From a virus: a stretch of DNA of 40,825 nucleotides. Below the pieces are notes generated by a model. The model was not told the DNA's origin, made no database searches, and saw only the letters and a list, made by a program, of their open reading frames with translations. This document shows positions 9,818 to 16,278 of the stretch, in pieces. The stretch is taken from the IMG/VR virus record IMGVR_UViG_3300044712_000677, positions 1-40,825 of that record. One strand, 5' to 3'. The position numbers were made by a program, and so were the translations under genes. Each line of letters begins with the position of its first letter. Position 1 is the first letter of the stretch.

Positions 9818-9916
9818 CTATAATAGTGAGCCAAGTATAAGAAGAATAATTACTCCCCACCAGCCGAAAAGGGAATATACAGCTACAAAGAGTAAAATCT
9901 CCAATAAACATCCCAT
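9818..9916 (-). CDS. 32-aa membrane microprotein, antisense in the late block
   Basis: ATG at 9916 on the minus strand, stop TAG at 9818. Almost the whole product is one hydrophobic helix (MGCLLEILLFVAVYSLFGWW and onward VIILLILG). A -10 box TATACT lies exactly 6 bases before the ATG (9928-9923), the same geometry as the phage's other leaderless genes. It sits in the only sizeable gap of the tail block and points against its neighbours. Candidate holin-antagonist or superinfection-type membrane peptide, but function is unknown. Confidence 0.5.
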   Translation of the reverse strand: MGCLLEILLFVAVYSLFGWWGVIILLILGSLL

Positions 9917-9922
9917 ACATAT

Positions 9923-9928
9923 AGTATA
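9923..9928 (-). promoter_or_regulatory. -10 box for the 32-aa membrane protein
   Basis: TATACT on the minus strand with 6 bases to the ATG at 9916; leaderless geometry. Confidence 0.5.
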
Positions 9929-9948
9929 CTCTTCCGTTGCAAATGAGA

Positions 9949-9997
9949 TGTTATAATAAGGTATAGACGAATTTACGCCTCCATAGGGAGGCTTTTT
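9949..9997 (+). promoter_or_regulatory. promoter plus ATTTTA-type hairpin leader (copy c)
   Basis: TGTTATAAT at 9949-9957, CG-AATTTA-CG (9968-9977), then GCCTCC-ATAG-GGAGGC (9977-9992) with five T. An AAGGAG site follows before the ATG at 10011. Same layout as copies a, b, d and e. Confidence 0.65.
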
Positions 9998-10010
9998 AGT
10001 AAGGAGAAAT

Positions 10011-10241
10011 ATGGACCCACAAATTATGGCTCAATTACAACAAGGCGCAGGACAACCTCCACAGCCGATGCCTCCACAGGCACCACAAGGCCAACAGTTA
10101 CCAAAAGACCAGTCTATGATTATCGTAGAAGCCCTTATAAAACAACTTGAGCGATTGGATGCACAAAAAAGAGTGGAGATGGGTGAACCGCCGAAAGGTA
10201 TGGAGCCACAAGTTCCACAAGGACCGATGGGAGGAATGTGA
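10011..10241 (+). CDS. Pro/Gln-rich small protein
   Basis: 76 aa. The first 30 residues and the C-terminus are Pro/Gln/Gly/Met-rich and disordered (PPQPMPPQAPQGQQLP); the centre is one helix (SMIIVEALIKQLERLDAQKRVEMG). First gene after leader c, with a strong AAGGAG site. Such proteins occur beside phage fibre genes, but I do not recognise a function. Confidence 0.65.
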   Translation: MDPQIMAQLQQGAGQPPQPMPPQAPQGQQLPKDQSMIIVEALIKQLERLDAQKRVEMGEPPKGMEPQVPQGPMGGM

Positions 10242-10441
10242 CCAATTGGAGTCCAGTAGCAACCAATTCAACTGATTACCAGAATCAGCAAACGACGAAA
10301 ACATGGGATTCTGGCACTTGGGATGGAGTTGGATATACGACAAGTGATGCGAACTATTATTGGGATGGGCTTTTCCCAAACCAATTCACCGTATCACCCA
10401 CCTGGACGGCACAGAGTATAAATAGTACAGTTTGGAGTTAA
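10238..10441 (+). CDS. small beta-rich virion protein, GTG start
   Basis: 67 aa, starting with GTG inside the ATGTGA that ends the previous gene, so translation is coupled to it. Rich in Trp, Thr, Asn and Tyr (TWDSGTWDGVGYTTSDANYY); no membrane segment. Composition and position between fibre genes suggest a structural accessory of the tail. Function not recognised. Confidence 0.6.
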   Translation: MTNWSPVATNSTDYQNQQTTKTWDSGTWDGVGYTTSDANYYWDGLFPNQFTVSPTWTAQSINSTVWS

Positions 10442-10442
10442 T

Positions 10443-11357
10443 ATGGCATATCCGACAACAATAGATTCATTCTCAACCCCAACAGCAGGTTCTCCAGCTA
10501 ACTCTCCTTCAATAAGCGGAATGATGAATGGAGCCAACACCTCTATTGTCGCCCTAGAAACAAAAGTAGGAGTTGATTCAAGTGCCGTAGCAACGTCTTT
10601 AGATTATAAACTAACCAACGCCTCTTCTAGTAATCCAGGACACAAACACACACTGGCTCAGGGAGCGACTGATGTAACATCCAGCGCAGCTGAATTAAAC
10701 GTCCTAGATGGAATCCCAGGAACTCTGACGGCCACTGAATTGGGGTATGTGGATGGAGTGACTTCAGCTATTCAAACACAATTAGATGCAAAAGCGCCAC
10801 TGGTTTCTCCTTCATTTACGACTCCATCTTTAGGCGTCGCAACAGCAACCTCAATAAACAAAGTCACAATAACTCAGCCTGCTACAGCAGCCACTCTTAC
10901 CTTAACGAATAACAAAACACTTTCAGTAAGTAATACATTAACTTTAGCTGGTACTGACTCAACAACAATAACCTTTCAAGCTACTGATACATATGTCGGA
11001 AGAGCAACGACAGATACATTAACAAATAAACGTATAACCAGAAGAGTGTTATCAACAAACGCCCCAGGCGCTACCCCAACTCTTAACACAGATAATTATG
11101 ATGCTGCTCATTTCACAGGACTTAGCACCGCAATAACCTCAATGACGACCAACCTCTCTGGAACACCTGTACAGGGTGATGTTCTGAGAATTGATTTCAC
11201 CGACGATGGAACGGCACGGGCAATAACATGGGGAACTTCTTTTGAAGCCTCTGGAGCTGTAGCACTTCCTACTACTACTGTTTTAAGTGTAAGACTGGAT
11301 ACGATATTTGTATGGAATACTGTCACGTCAAAGTGGCGGATTGTTGGGAGTGCCTAA
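10443..11357 (+). CDS. tail-fibre-like protein
   Basis: 304 aa. It carries the repeated fibre motif SSAAELNVLDGIPGTLTATE and LGYVDGVTSAIQTQLDAK near residues 80-120, found in many phage and microbial fibre shafts, and then a beta-helix-like Ser/Thr/Ala region (TNNKTLSVSNTLTLAG, TDTLTNKRITRR). The C-terminal domain (about 200-304) is a compact beta module resembling head or tail-spike tips. It begins one base after the upstream stop. Likely a receptor-contact or fibre component. Confidence 0.7.
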   Translation: MAYPTTIDSFSTPTAGSPANSPSISGMMNGANTSIVALETKVGVDSSAVATSLDYKLTNASSSNPGHKHTLAQGATDVTSSAAELNVLDGIPGTLTATELGYVDGVTSAIQTQLDAKAPLVSPSFTTPSLGVATATSINKVTITQPATAATLTLTNNKTLSVSNTLTLAGTDSTTITFQATDTYVGRATTDTLTNKRITRRVLSTNAPGATPTLNTDNYDAAHFTGLSTAITSMTTNLSGTPVQGDVLRIDFTDDGTARAITWGTSFEASGAVALPTTTVLSVRLDTIFVWNTVTSKWRIVGSA

Positions 11358-11358
11358 C

Positions 11359-11838
11359 ATGAGTGGAATTGACCGTACAGCTGACATGACATCTAACACG
11401 GCTCCTTCGCCAAACGTAGCAAGTGCTTCTAGTGAAGACGTTGGAACTGAAGCATGGCTAGCATTTGATAAAGTTTCTGGAGTAGGAACATGGAAAGTAA
11501 CTTCTGGAACAACAGGCTGGTTGAAATATTATTTTGGTAGTGGAAATGCTTGGGCTTCAAATGAATATAGAATAACCGCTAAAGCTGGTGAGTTAGACCG
11601 CCTTCCAAAAGACTTTACCTTTCAAGGGTCTAATAACGATTCAACGTGGACAACACTTGATACTCGTACAGGAATAACATTTTCCGCATCGGAAACAAAA
11701 ACATTCACTTTCACAAATATCACTGGATACACGTATTATAAAATAGATGTAACAGCTATTAACGCAGGAGTAGTATTAGAGATACCAGAATTAGGTATTT
11801 ATGCTCCTTCTTCTGGAGGATTTTTTGCTTATCTATGA
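11359..11838 (+). CDS. F5/8 type C (discoidin-like) carbohydrate-binding protein
   Basis: 159 aa from the ATG at 11359, just after the upstream stop; a longer frame from 11308 overlaps the fibre gene. The fold signature is clear: ASASSEDVGTEAWLAFDK near the N-terminus, WLKYYFGSG, YRITAKAG, LPKDFTFQGSNNDSTWTTLD (about 81-100) and YYKIDVTAINAG. Discoidin domains usually bind sugars or lipids. It overlaps the next gene by ATGA. Probably a fibre-tip or surface-adhesion module. Confidence 0.75.
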   Translation: MSGIDRTADMTSNTAPSPNVASASSEDVGTEAWLAFDKVSGVGTWKVTSGTTGWLKYYFGSGNAWASNEYRITAKAGELDRLPKDFTFQGSNNDSTWTTLDTRTGITFSASETKTFTFTNITGYTYYKIDVTAINAGVVLEIPELGIYAPSSGGFFAYL

Positions 11839-12104
11839 CAAAAGAACAACAAGAATCAATGCCAACGTGGAGATTTGATAATACCTATGCGTTTTTAGGC
11901 TCGTTATTTGTTTTGTTAATAACAGTAGGGTCTTTTGTTGTGTATTTAAATAGGTTAAGTATTGTTGAAACAAAACTCGATATGAGTACAAAAATAGAAA
12001 ATGAAATCCTCACTGAGATGAAAACGTGGAGAGTCCAATACGAAGCACGATTAGGTAAAGTTGAAACAGAAGTAGCGATTCTAAAGAACCAATATCCGAA
12101 GTAG
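11835..12104 (+). CDS. single-pass membrane protein with coiled coil (spanin- or holin-like)
   Basis: 89 aa, coupled to the discoidin protein by ATGA. One membrane helix near residues 20-40 (FLGSLFVLLITVGSFVVYL) is followed by a helical, charged coiled coil (VETKLDMSTKIENEILTEMK). Directly upstream of the endolysin, this matches an i-spanin or a holin accessory. The true holin candidate is at 13155, so a spanin or lysis regulator role is preferred but unproved. Confidence 0.6.
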   Translation: MTKEQQESMPTWRFDNTYAFLGSLFVLLITVGSFVVYLNRLSIVETKLDMSTKIENEILTEMKTWRVQYEARLGKVETEVAILKNQYPK

Positions 12105-12110
12105 TATAAT
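12105..12110 (+). promoter_or_regulatory. -10 box of the lysis cassette
   Basis: TATAAT, 6 bases before the ATG at 12117. It gives the endolysin operon its own leaderless promoter. Confidence 0.6.
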
Positions 12111-12116
12111 AAATAT

Positions 12117-12164
12117 ATGACAGTAAACGATTTTGTAAGTCGTTGGAATGGAAAGTATATATGA
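12117..12164 (+). CDS. 15-residue leaderless peptide overlapping the endolysin start
   Basis: MTVNDFVSRWNGKYI, starting 6 bases after TATAAT and ending in a TGA that overlaps the endolysin ATG (ATGA). The peptide resembles the extreme N-terminus of CHAP-type phage lysins (FVxxWNGKYI). Either a translation-coupling leader for the endolysin, or the remnant of a different lysin whose body was replaced. Too short to be sure. Confidence 0.45.
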   Translation: MTVNDFVSRWNGKYI

Positions 12165-12997
12165 GAAAGCCATTTGATGGTGAGTACATACAGACACAGG
12201 GATTCAACGACCCTTGCTGTCAAGCCTCTTATAAGCAGTTTGGAATGAAAGGACATAATGGTTTAGACTTCGCTACCCCCTCAGGAACTAAGATACTTGC
12301 ACCCCACGATGGAAAAGTAATTGAATCAACACTAGACCCCGCAGGATATGGTATTTACGTTAAAATTGAGAACTCTGTAGAAGGTTCAGTTTTAGCTCAT
12401 CTACGGGAGGCAAGAGTGGGAGTAGGTGATGGAGTAAAAGAGGGAGATTTAATAGGATATTCAGATAACTCAGGCAACTCAACAGGCCCACATCTTCACT
12501 GGGGATACTACCGTTTCCCACGGGATAGAGCTAATGGATTTGCAGGATTTATAGACCAAACCCCATATATAGGAACTGGAACTCCAAACCTTGACCAACA
12601 GAAGCAATTAGATGAGTGTCGTATAGACCGTGATGGAAACCACAACGATAGAATGGCTCTTTATGAAGAATTAGGCTTTACGGGAGTATTTAATCGAACA
12701 GTAGCTGTAGAGAAGATTAAACAGTTACTTGCGCTGGAAAAGTCATTCGTCCTAAAAGATGAACAATTAAAAAAGACACAAGATGAATTGACAGCAGTAA
12801 GAGGACAACTCCAGATAGTGACAGACTCCCATGATGCCCTCCAGACCTCGTACAATGACCTACAGAAGGAGTTTACTACCGAGAAGGCAACTATAGACAC
12901 CTTGAATACAAAACTCATTGATTTGGAGGCTATGATAAAAGCCCCCGTTCGGTTGGGATGGAAGGCAAGATTGGTAGCTTTTATAGACAGAATATAA
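12161..12997 (+). CDS. endolysin, M23 family metallopeptidase
   Basis: 278 aa. The M23 zinc site is complete: H32 and D36 in GHNGLD, H80 in LAHL, and H111/H113 in GPHLHW. This family cuts peptide cross-links of peptidoglycan. After the catalytic domain (about 1-130) comes a linker and a long coiled coil (about 190-255, rich in Leu, Glu and Lys), then a basic end (LGWKARLVAFIDRI). No signal peptide, so release needs the holin. The start at 12161 is set by ATGA coupling to the 15-aa leader; an in-frame ATG at 12143 is possible. Confidence 0.85.
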   Translation: MRKPFDGEYIQTQGFNDPCCQASYKQFGMKGHNGLDFATPSGTKILAPHDGKVIESTLDPAGYGIYVKIENSVEGSVLAHLREARVGVGDGVKEGDLIGYSDNSGNSTGPHLHWGYYRFPRDRANGFAGFIDQTPYIGTGTPNLDQQKQLDECRIDRDGNHNDRMALYEELGFTGVFNRTVAVEKIKQLLALEKSFVLKDEQLKKTQDELTAVRGQLQIVTDSHDALQTSYNDLQKEFTTEKATIDTLNTKLIDLEAMIKAPVRLGWKARLVAFIDRI

Positions 12998-13170
12998 ATG
13001 AAAGAATTTTACCTACAAGCATTACGGAGGAAGGTAAGCAATTATTTTTTGAACTATTTGGCGTCACGTTCGAACAAGCGAAAGAACTTGCAACGTGGGA
13101 AGGCGAAGTAGGAAAATATTGGAAAGGGTATATTTATTTATCTCAAGGAGGGATATGTCAAAAGCACTGA
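12958..13170 (+). CDS. uncertain small ORF between endolysin and holin
   Basis: 70 aa, overlapping the endolysin end by 40 bases and the holin start by 16. The middle looks protein-like (QLFFELFGVTFEQAKELATW, VGKYWKGYIYL), but no ribosome site precedes the ATG at 12958. A competing frame (12998-13111, 37 aa, very basic) starts right after the endolysin stop (TAAATG). I favour the longer frame on composition. Function unknown. Confidence 0.4.
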   Translation: MEGKIGSFYRQNINERILPTSITEEGKQLFFELFGVTFEQAKELATWEGEVGKYWKGYIYLSQGGICQKH

Positions 13171-13364
13171 TAGAGGGGTTGAAGGAAATCGGACGGACAG
13201 CACTGATGGCGGTGATTCCGCTCATCGTCATTGACCTTGGACAGAATAAATTTAATTACCAAGCATGGGGAATAGCCTTGCTCATTGCAGTCTTATCGGG
13301 TGTTGATAAATGGCTCCATAAACTTGATGAGGGCGTCAATGGTAACGGCCTTACGGGATTTTAA
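13155..13364 (+). CDS. putative holin
   Basis: 69 aa from the ATG at 13155, preceded by AAGGAGGG. Two hydrophobic segments (TALMAVIPLIVIDLG and YQAWGIALLIAVLSGVDKWL) are separated by a short polar turn, with a charged C-terminus. This fits a small phage holin that opens the membrane for the endolysin. It is the last rightward gene and converges with the leftward early operon, overlapping its final gene by 14 bases. Confidence 0.75.
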   Translation: MSKALIEGLKEIGRTALMAVIPLIVIDLGQNKFNYQAWGIALLIAVLSGVDKWLHKLDEGVNGNGLTGF

Positions 13365-13452
13365 TTCCCAAATACCCATACAAAGCACAATAGGTGAGCC
13401 ATGATCCACAGATATATCCCAGTATAAATCTCACGCTTGGTCGGTTAAACAT
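13351..13452 (-). CDS. 33-aa membrane microprotein, end of early operon
   Basis: ATG at 13452, 3 bases after the stop of the upstream gene, stop TAA at 13351. One hydrophobic helix (FILGYICGSWLTYCALYGYL) with a basic N-terminus, suggesting a single-pass peptide. It overlaps the holin 3' end in the convergent orientation. Translation probably depends on coupling, since no clear ribosome site is seen. Function unknown. Confidence 0.5.
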   Translation of the reverse strand: MFNRPSVRFILGYICGSWLTYCALYGYLGIKIP

Positions 13453-13455
13453 AGT

Positions 13456-13689
13456 TCAGGAAATTACAGGGTTATTTTTTCTTTCTACTGCTCGTTTATA
13501 CGAATCATACAATCTAAACTTATACAATACATTTCCCTTCCAAAGGATAAATAATGAGATATATTGATACGTCATAGACTCCATAGATTCAGACATCAAA
13601 TTCGTTTCTATAGTCAATTTCCATATACGCATGTGAAAATCAAGCAATGGATAGCGTGTTGGAAATACTCCTTCTGTATACATTGCCAT
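13456..13689 (-). CDS. hypothetical early protein
   Basis: 77 aa. The ATG at 13689 lies one base after the previous stop, with an AAGGAGG site inside the upstream gene's end. Aromatic and Met-rich (YPLLDFHMRIWKLTIETN; YQYISLFILWKGNVLYKFRL) with a basic C-terminus; one weakly hydrophobic stretch. No family recognised. Its place as penultimate gene of the leftward operon suggests a host-takeover protein. Confidence 0.55.
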   Translation of the reverse strand: MAMYTEGVFPTRYPLLDFHMRIWKLTIETNLMSESMESMTYQYISLFILWKGNVLYKFRLYDSYKRAVERKNNPVIS

Positions 13690-13690
13690 A

Positions 13691-14194
13691 CTATTTTTCC
13701 TCCTTCATCTGGTCAAGAGCTAGGCGTACAGTTTCTAATGCTTTTTTATGTCCTGTATTTCTTGCAGAGCAAGAACATTCTTCCCATGCTTGTTCACATG
13801 TAGCGCAATAATCATTTCCATTTCTATTTTGTGCTGGTTGTGCATAATATGGCAACTCTTTTATTGATTTCACTTCCTTCTCAACTCTCTCAATCGTTTC
13901 TTTTCTCGCCTCAGCTAAGGTGGTGATGAGCCAAGATTCAAGTTCATTCAAAATTTCTCTATGATTTTGTCTATCACATGAATCTCCACCACAACACAAA
14001 TCATCAATACCAAACTTCTCCCTAAACTCAGCGATTCGTTGTGAGTCTAGTTTCATAGTAGGTGGAGTAGGCTCAATCCATCCTGTATTCGGAAATGCCT
14101 TAGCGCCACATTCACATAAATACCATCCGCTATCATCCATAACTCGTTTCCCATTTTTATCCTTCTGTATGTCATGAACGTGTATCTTTTTCAT
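13691..14194 (-). CDS. Cys-rich early protein
   Basis: 167 aa with several Cys clusters: CECG near residue 28, CCGGDSC near 67-73, and CATCEQAWEECSC near 129-141, plausibly two or more zinc sites. The centre is helical (ITTLAEARKETIERVEKEVK). It may bind nucleic acid or protein. It ends with a Shine-Dalgarno-like AAGGAGG that serves the next gene. Family not recognised. Confidence 0.65.
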   Translation of the reverse strand: MKKIHVHDIQKDKNGKRVMDDSGWYLCECGAKAFPNTGWIEPTPPTMKLDSQRIAEFREKFGIDDLCCGGDSCDRQNHREILNELESWLITTLAEARKETIERVEKEVKSIKELPYYAQPAQNRNGNDYCATCEQAWEECSCSARNTGHKKALETVRLALDQMKEEK

Positions 14195-14219
14195 ATTTCT
14201 ATCGGGTGTGGTTTGGATG

Positions 14220-14318
14220 TTATCTATATCTATCTTCCAATATTTTATTCATGATATAGTTCATGACAATCATTCCTAACATAAAGCCTATCATTCCAAA
14301 TGCTACTTTTTCATCCAT
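14220..14318 (-). CDS. 32-aa membrane microprotein
   Basis: ATG at 14318 behind a good GGAGGA site, stop TAA at 14220. Met/Gly/Ile-rich single helix (VAFGMIGFMLGMIVMNYIM) with a charged tail (KILEDRYR). No homologue recognised. One of several tiny membrane peptides of this operon. Confidence 0.6.
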   Translation of the reverse strand: MDEKVAFGMIGFMLGMIVMNYIMNKILEDRYR

Positions 14319-14347
14319 ATTCCTCCACCCTAATAGGGGTTATTTGT

Positions 14348-14743
14348 TTATAGTGTTTTATATAATGCAATCTGTTCTACTAATTCATCATCGGTTAACT
14401 TCTTGATTATCATCTTCTCTTTATTTAACCATTTCATCCTGTCAGGAAATTTCTTTTCAAACCATTTCCCTGCTTCTGTAGGATTCTTGTGCCACCAGTT
14501 CAAATGATGGTGATAACAGAGCACTTTCATATTCAATGGCTCAAACCGTAGATGCTGTCCATGACTGACTGGAATGACGTGTGAAGCATGACAATTACTA
14601 CCTTCACAATATATCCCGCAATACTGACAGATATGCTCATCTCTGCGTTTTACAAAATCCTTTACTAACTTATCCAACTGTAAAATCAGTCTTCTTCTAT
14701 TTAACTTTAGCTTTTTCTTCTTAACTGGTTTTTGAATAATCAT
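14348..14743 (-). CDS. ninG: NinG/HNH-type recombination endonuclease
   Basis: 131 aa. A very basic N-terminus (residues 1-20) is followed by CQYCG (39-43), CHASHVIPVSHG (51-62) and CYHHHLNWWHKNP (76-88), the Cys/His pattern of lambda NinG (Rap), a structure-specific endonuclease that cuts branched recombination intermediates. The length is shorter than lambda NinG but covers the metal core. Expressed in the early operon, overlapping the upstream gene by ATGA. A generic HNH nuclease remains possible. Confidence 0.7.
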   Translation of the reverse strand: MIIQKPVKKKKLKLNRRRLILQLDKLVKDFVKRRDEHICQYCGIYCEGSNCHASHVIPVSHGQHLRFEPLNMKVLCYHHHLNWWHKNPTEAGKWFEKKFPDRMKWLNKEKMIIKKLTDDELVEQIALYKTL

Positions 14744-15135
14744 AGTGAATTTAATCGGTCAATTATTTCGTTGATTTTATCCGTAAGTGCATATCCCCAT
14801 TTAACGTATTCTATTCGTGGGAGTTTCTCTATCTTTTTATAAAGTTTATAGTCTGGTTTAAATCCATATTCATTTGCCTGTTCTTTTAGTCTTTTGTTAA
14901 TAAAATCCATTGAGACTTCATGTACTTTTTGTCCAGTTGATATAAACTGACCCTTTTTATTCCGATACTTCCCTGTACGTGATGGGGTGTATTTTTTGAG
15001 TTTTATTTCCTCAATCCAAGCTGCGCATTCTTTCATCCAATAAATATTCTCGTTTAGTATCGTACCTGCACGTTCTATTGTATAAATTCTTTTCGTTCGT
15101 ATATGCCTTACTGTATCTCCAACTTTGAATTTCAT
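14740..15135 (-). CDS. hypothetical early protein with SH3-like N-terminus
   Basis: 131 aa from the ATG at 15135, chosen because an AGGAGGGACGGGG site precedes it. Residues 1-25 (MKFKVGDTVRHIRTKRIYTI) have the pattern of small SH3-like beta barrels (KVGDxVR). The rest is basic and helical (YGFKPDYKLYKKIEKLPR). It overlaps the NinG-like gene by ATGA. Possibly a nucleic-acid-binding or host-interacting protein; not identified further. Confidence 0.6.
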   Translation of the reverse strand: MKFKVGDTVRHIRTKRIYTIERAGTILNENIYWMKECAAWIEEIKLKKYTPSRTGKYRNKKGQFISTGQKVHEVSMDFINKRLKEQANEYGFKPDYKLYKKIEKLPRIEYVKWGYALTDKINEIIDRLNSL

Positions 15136-15209
15136 ATCCCCGTCCCTCCTATAAGAGCAGCCCAATAGAGAATGAGTAAATCTAAAAGGGCGTAAAGTAT
15201 AGTTTTCAT
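15132..15209 (-). CDS. 25-aa membrane microprotein
   Basis: ATG at 15209, one base after the preceding stop; TGA at 15132 overlaps the next ATG. Nearly all hydrophobic (MKTILYALLDLLILYWAALI). Its coding region also contains the AGGAGGG site used by the next gene. Short, but tightly fitted between two overlapping genes. Confidence 0.5.
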   Translation of the reverse strand: MKTILYALLDLLILYWAALIGGTGI

Positions 15210-15210
15210 A

Positions 15211-15327
15211 TTAATACTCCTGTAATCCCATTGTGTCTTTTACCTCACAATGACAAATACTTCCTGCTATTTTTAATTTCTTACAGAAAGGACAAATAAC
15301 TTTTTTAATTATTATTTTCTTTTTCAT
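15211..15327 (-). CDS. 38-aa zinc-ribbon microprotein
   Basis: ATG at 15327 overlapping the upstream TGA (ATGA). Basic N-terminus (MKKKIIIKK), then CPFCKKLK and ICHCEV, giving a CxxC-x8-CxC metal knuckle. Likely a small nucleic-acid- or protein-binding zinc domain. No further family assignment. Confidence 0.6.
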   Translation of the reverse strand: MKKKIIIKKVICPFCKKLKIAGSICHCEVKDTMGLQEY

Positions 15328-15497
15328 ATAATCCACAAGAACACCAACACTTCTATAAATAAAATACCTACTAAACACGATAATCTCTGGTCTTGAGTCA
15401 TATATCTTTGGAAGCGTCCATTCTTCCCCCGTTTAATAAGTTGTACACGTGCACTTACTACGTTGTCTTTAAAGCGATATATTCTTATTTTTTCCAT
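15324..15497 (-). CDS. 57-aa basic protein with C-terminal membrane anchor
   Basis: Start chosen at 15497 because GAGGAA lies 4 bases upstream; an in-frame ATG at 15509 sits before that site. Residues 1-38 are basic (RVQLIKRGKNGRFQRY); residues about 40-57 are hydrophobic (LVGILFIEVLVFLWII), so it is probably tail-anchored. Its ribosome site is buried in the long stem of the RNA leader at 15500-15669, which implies translation control. Function unknown. Confidence 0.6.
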   Translation of the reverse strand: MEKIRIYRFKDNVVSARVQLIKRGKNGRFQRYMTQDQRLSCLVGILFIEVLVFLWII

Positions 15498-15499
15498 AT

Positions 15500-15669
15500 G
15501 ATTCCTCATAGTCGGGTATAGTCTGCCTCACAGCCTGCCGATTGTGAACATCTCCATACCCGCCTATCAAGAATCCAGGTAAGAGAGGACAGCTCATAGG
15601 GCTTAGTTACTTACCATCCTCTTTTATCTGGAGCGAAGGCCCAATTGCCCGAACCTTTTCCTTCGCCCC
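15500..15669 (-). ncRNA. structured 5' leader RNA (putative cis-regulator)
   Basis: About 170 nt with no gene in it, transcribed leftward from the -10 box at 15679-15674. Elements in order: a 10-bp hairpin at the predicted 5' end (15669-15660 with 15639-15630, one G.U); competing stems AGAGGA/UCCUCU and GGUAAG/CUUACC in the middle; then a long arm made of a 12-position outer stem (15575-15564 with 15511-15500, one mismatch), CGGGUAU/AUACCCG (15562-15556 with 15519-15513) and UUCACA/UGUGAG (15548-15543 with 15532-15527). The outer stem traps the GAGGAA ribosome site of the next gene. Candidate riboswitch, thermosensor or protein-binding leader. Confidence 0.6.
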
Positions 15670-15673
15670 ACAC

Positions 15674-15679
15674 ATTATA
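15674..15679 (-). promoter_or_regulatory. -10 box of the structured leader
   Basis: TATAAT on the minus strand, overlapping the stop codon of the upstream membrane-protein gene. Applying the +7 spacing of the other promoters puts +1 at about 15667-15669, the first base of the 10-bp hairpin. Confidence 0.55.
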
Positions 15680-15938
15680 TCCAAGCAAACAAAATCAATA
15701 ACCACACAATAACATCAATCCATGAAGGTATTCCTGACATATTTATTATCGTCATAATAATAGACAATACCATGATTGCGACTGATAAATGACGGTCTAA
15801 TTTCACATCAAAATATCCCAGTGCTACAAATCCAAATAGAGGAATTAATTGAAGACCAGTTCCTCCATATATTGCTGACAACGTAGCTAATATTCCTACT
15901 ATCCAAATCATTACCCATTTAAAGTTTGTTTTTTTCAT
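15675..15938 (-). CDS. polytopic membrane protein
   Basis: 87 aa with about three to four hydrophobic helices (VMIWIVGILATLSAIYGG; LIPLFGFVALGYF; SVAIMVLSIIMTIINM; IDVIVWLLILFAW) separated by short loops. ATG overlaps the upstream TGA. Lys-rich N-terminus suggests the N-inside orientation. Its place in the early operon, away from the lysis genes, suggests superinfection exclusion or host-membrane modification rather than a holin. The TAA lies inside the -10 box of the next transcript. Confidence 0.65.
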   Translation of the reverse strand: MKKTNFKWVMIWIVGILATLSAIYGGTGLQLIPLFGFVALGYFDVKLDRHLSVAIMVLSIIMTIINMSGIPSWIDVIVWLLILFAWI

Positions 15939-16105
15939 GTTTCACCTCCTTTACCATACATCTTCTTAATATCTTCTACCGTATGCTCCCGACAGTTCCA
16001 ACATAATCTCAAATTTTCTGGGAGTTTTAGTGCCCAATCTCCCATATGCGCTTTGCATTTAAAACAGTGCGCTTGATATCTGATATCGTTAGTTGATAGT
16101 GCCAT
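15935..16105 (-). CDS. 56-aa zinc-ribbon protein
   Basis: Start chosen at 16105 (MALSTNDIRYQAHCFKCK), overlapping the end of the previous gene; the upstream extension in this frame is the shadow of that gene. CFKC and CWNC are separated by about 18 residues, a classical four-Cys zinc ribbon. Ends KKMYGKGGET. Likely nucleic-acid or protein binding. ATGA coupling to the next gene. Confidence 0.6.
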   Translation of the reverse strand: MALSTNDIRYQAHCFKCKAHMGDWALKLPENLRLCWNCREHTVEDIKKMYGKGGET

Positions 16106-16277
16106 AGGTTTCGTGTAAAACCAGTTGTGAATATTCTTCTCCATACTCAATCCACTCATCGGGTGATAACCCGTCAAGCCATTCCTCATACGCATTCGGA
16201 AGGTCATCATCCAGAATGGTCGGATTCTCCGCCTGATGCTTGAATTGTAGAAAATCTATAAAGTCTCTATATTTCAT
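16089..16277 (-). CDS. 62-aa acidic early protein
   Basis: Start chosen at 16277, one base after the upstream TAA, with a purine-rich GGAAAAAG before it. Strongly acidic (LDDDLPNAYEEWLDGLSPDE; EWIEYGEEYSQ), with Trp and Tyr. The composition recalls small DNA-mimic or anti-host proteins, but no family is recognised. Confidence 0.6.
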   Translation of the reverse strand: MKYRDFIDFLQFKHQAENPTILDDDLPNAYEEWLDGLSPDEWIEYGEEYSQLVLHETYGTIN

Positions 16278-16278
16278 A

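Noticed and set aside
12117-12997. A -1 frameshift joining the 15-aa peptide to the endolysin
   Set aside because: No heptanucleotide slip site is present; ATGA stop-start coupling explains the overlap.
12998-13111. 37-codon basic frame starting immediately after the endolysin stop
   Set aside because: Reasonable coupling (TAAATG) but an implausible, mostly Lys/Arg/Asn protein; the overlapping 12958 frame reads better. Not settled.
13365-13690. Apparent gap between the holin and the leftward operon
   Set aside because: It is filled by the 77-aa and 33-aa leftward genes; only a weak GGGA/TCCC hairpin was seen between the converging ends.
15540-15620. H-type pseudoknot from AGAGGA/UCCUCU and GGUAAG/CUUACC
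   Set aside because: The loop that would have to cross the first stem has no bases, so the two stems are better treated as alternatives.
15500-15669. tmRNA or tRNA-like element
   Set aside because: No acceptor stem with CCA context, T-loop or tag frame; the hairpins do not form a cloverleaf.
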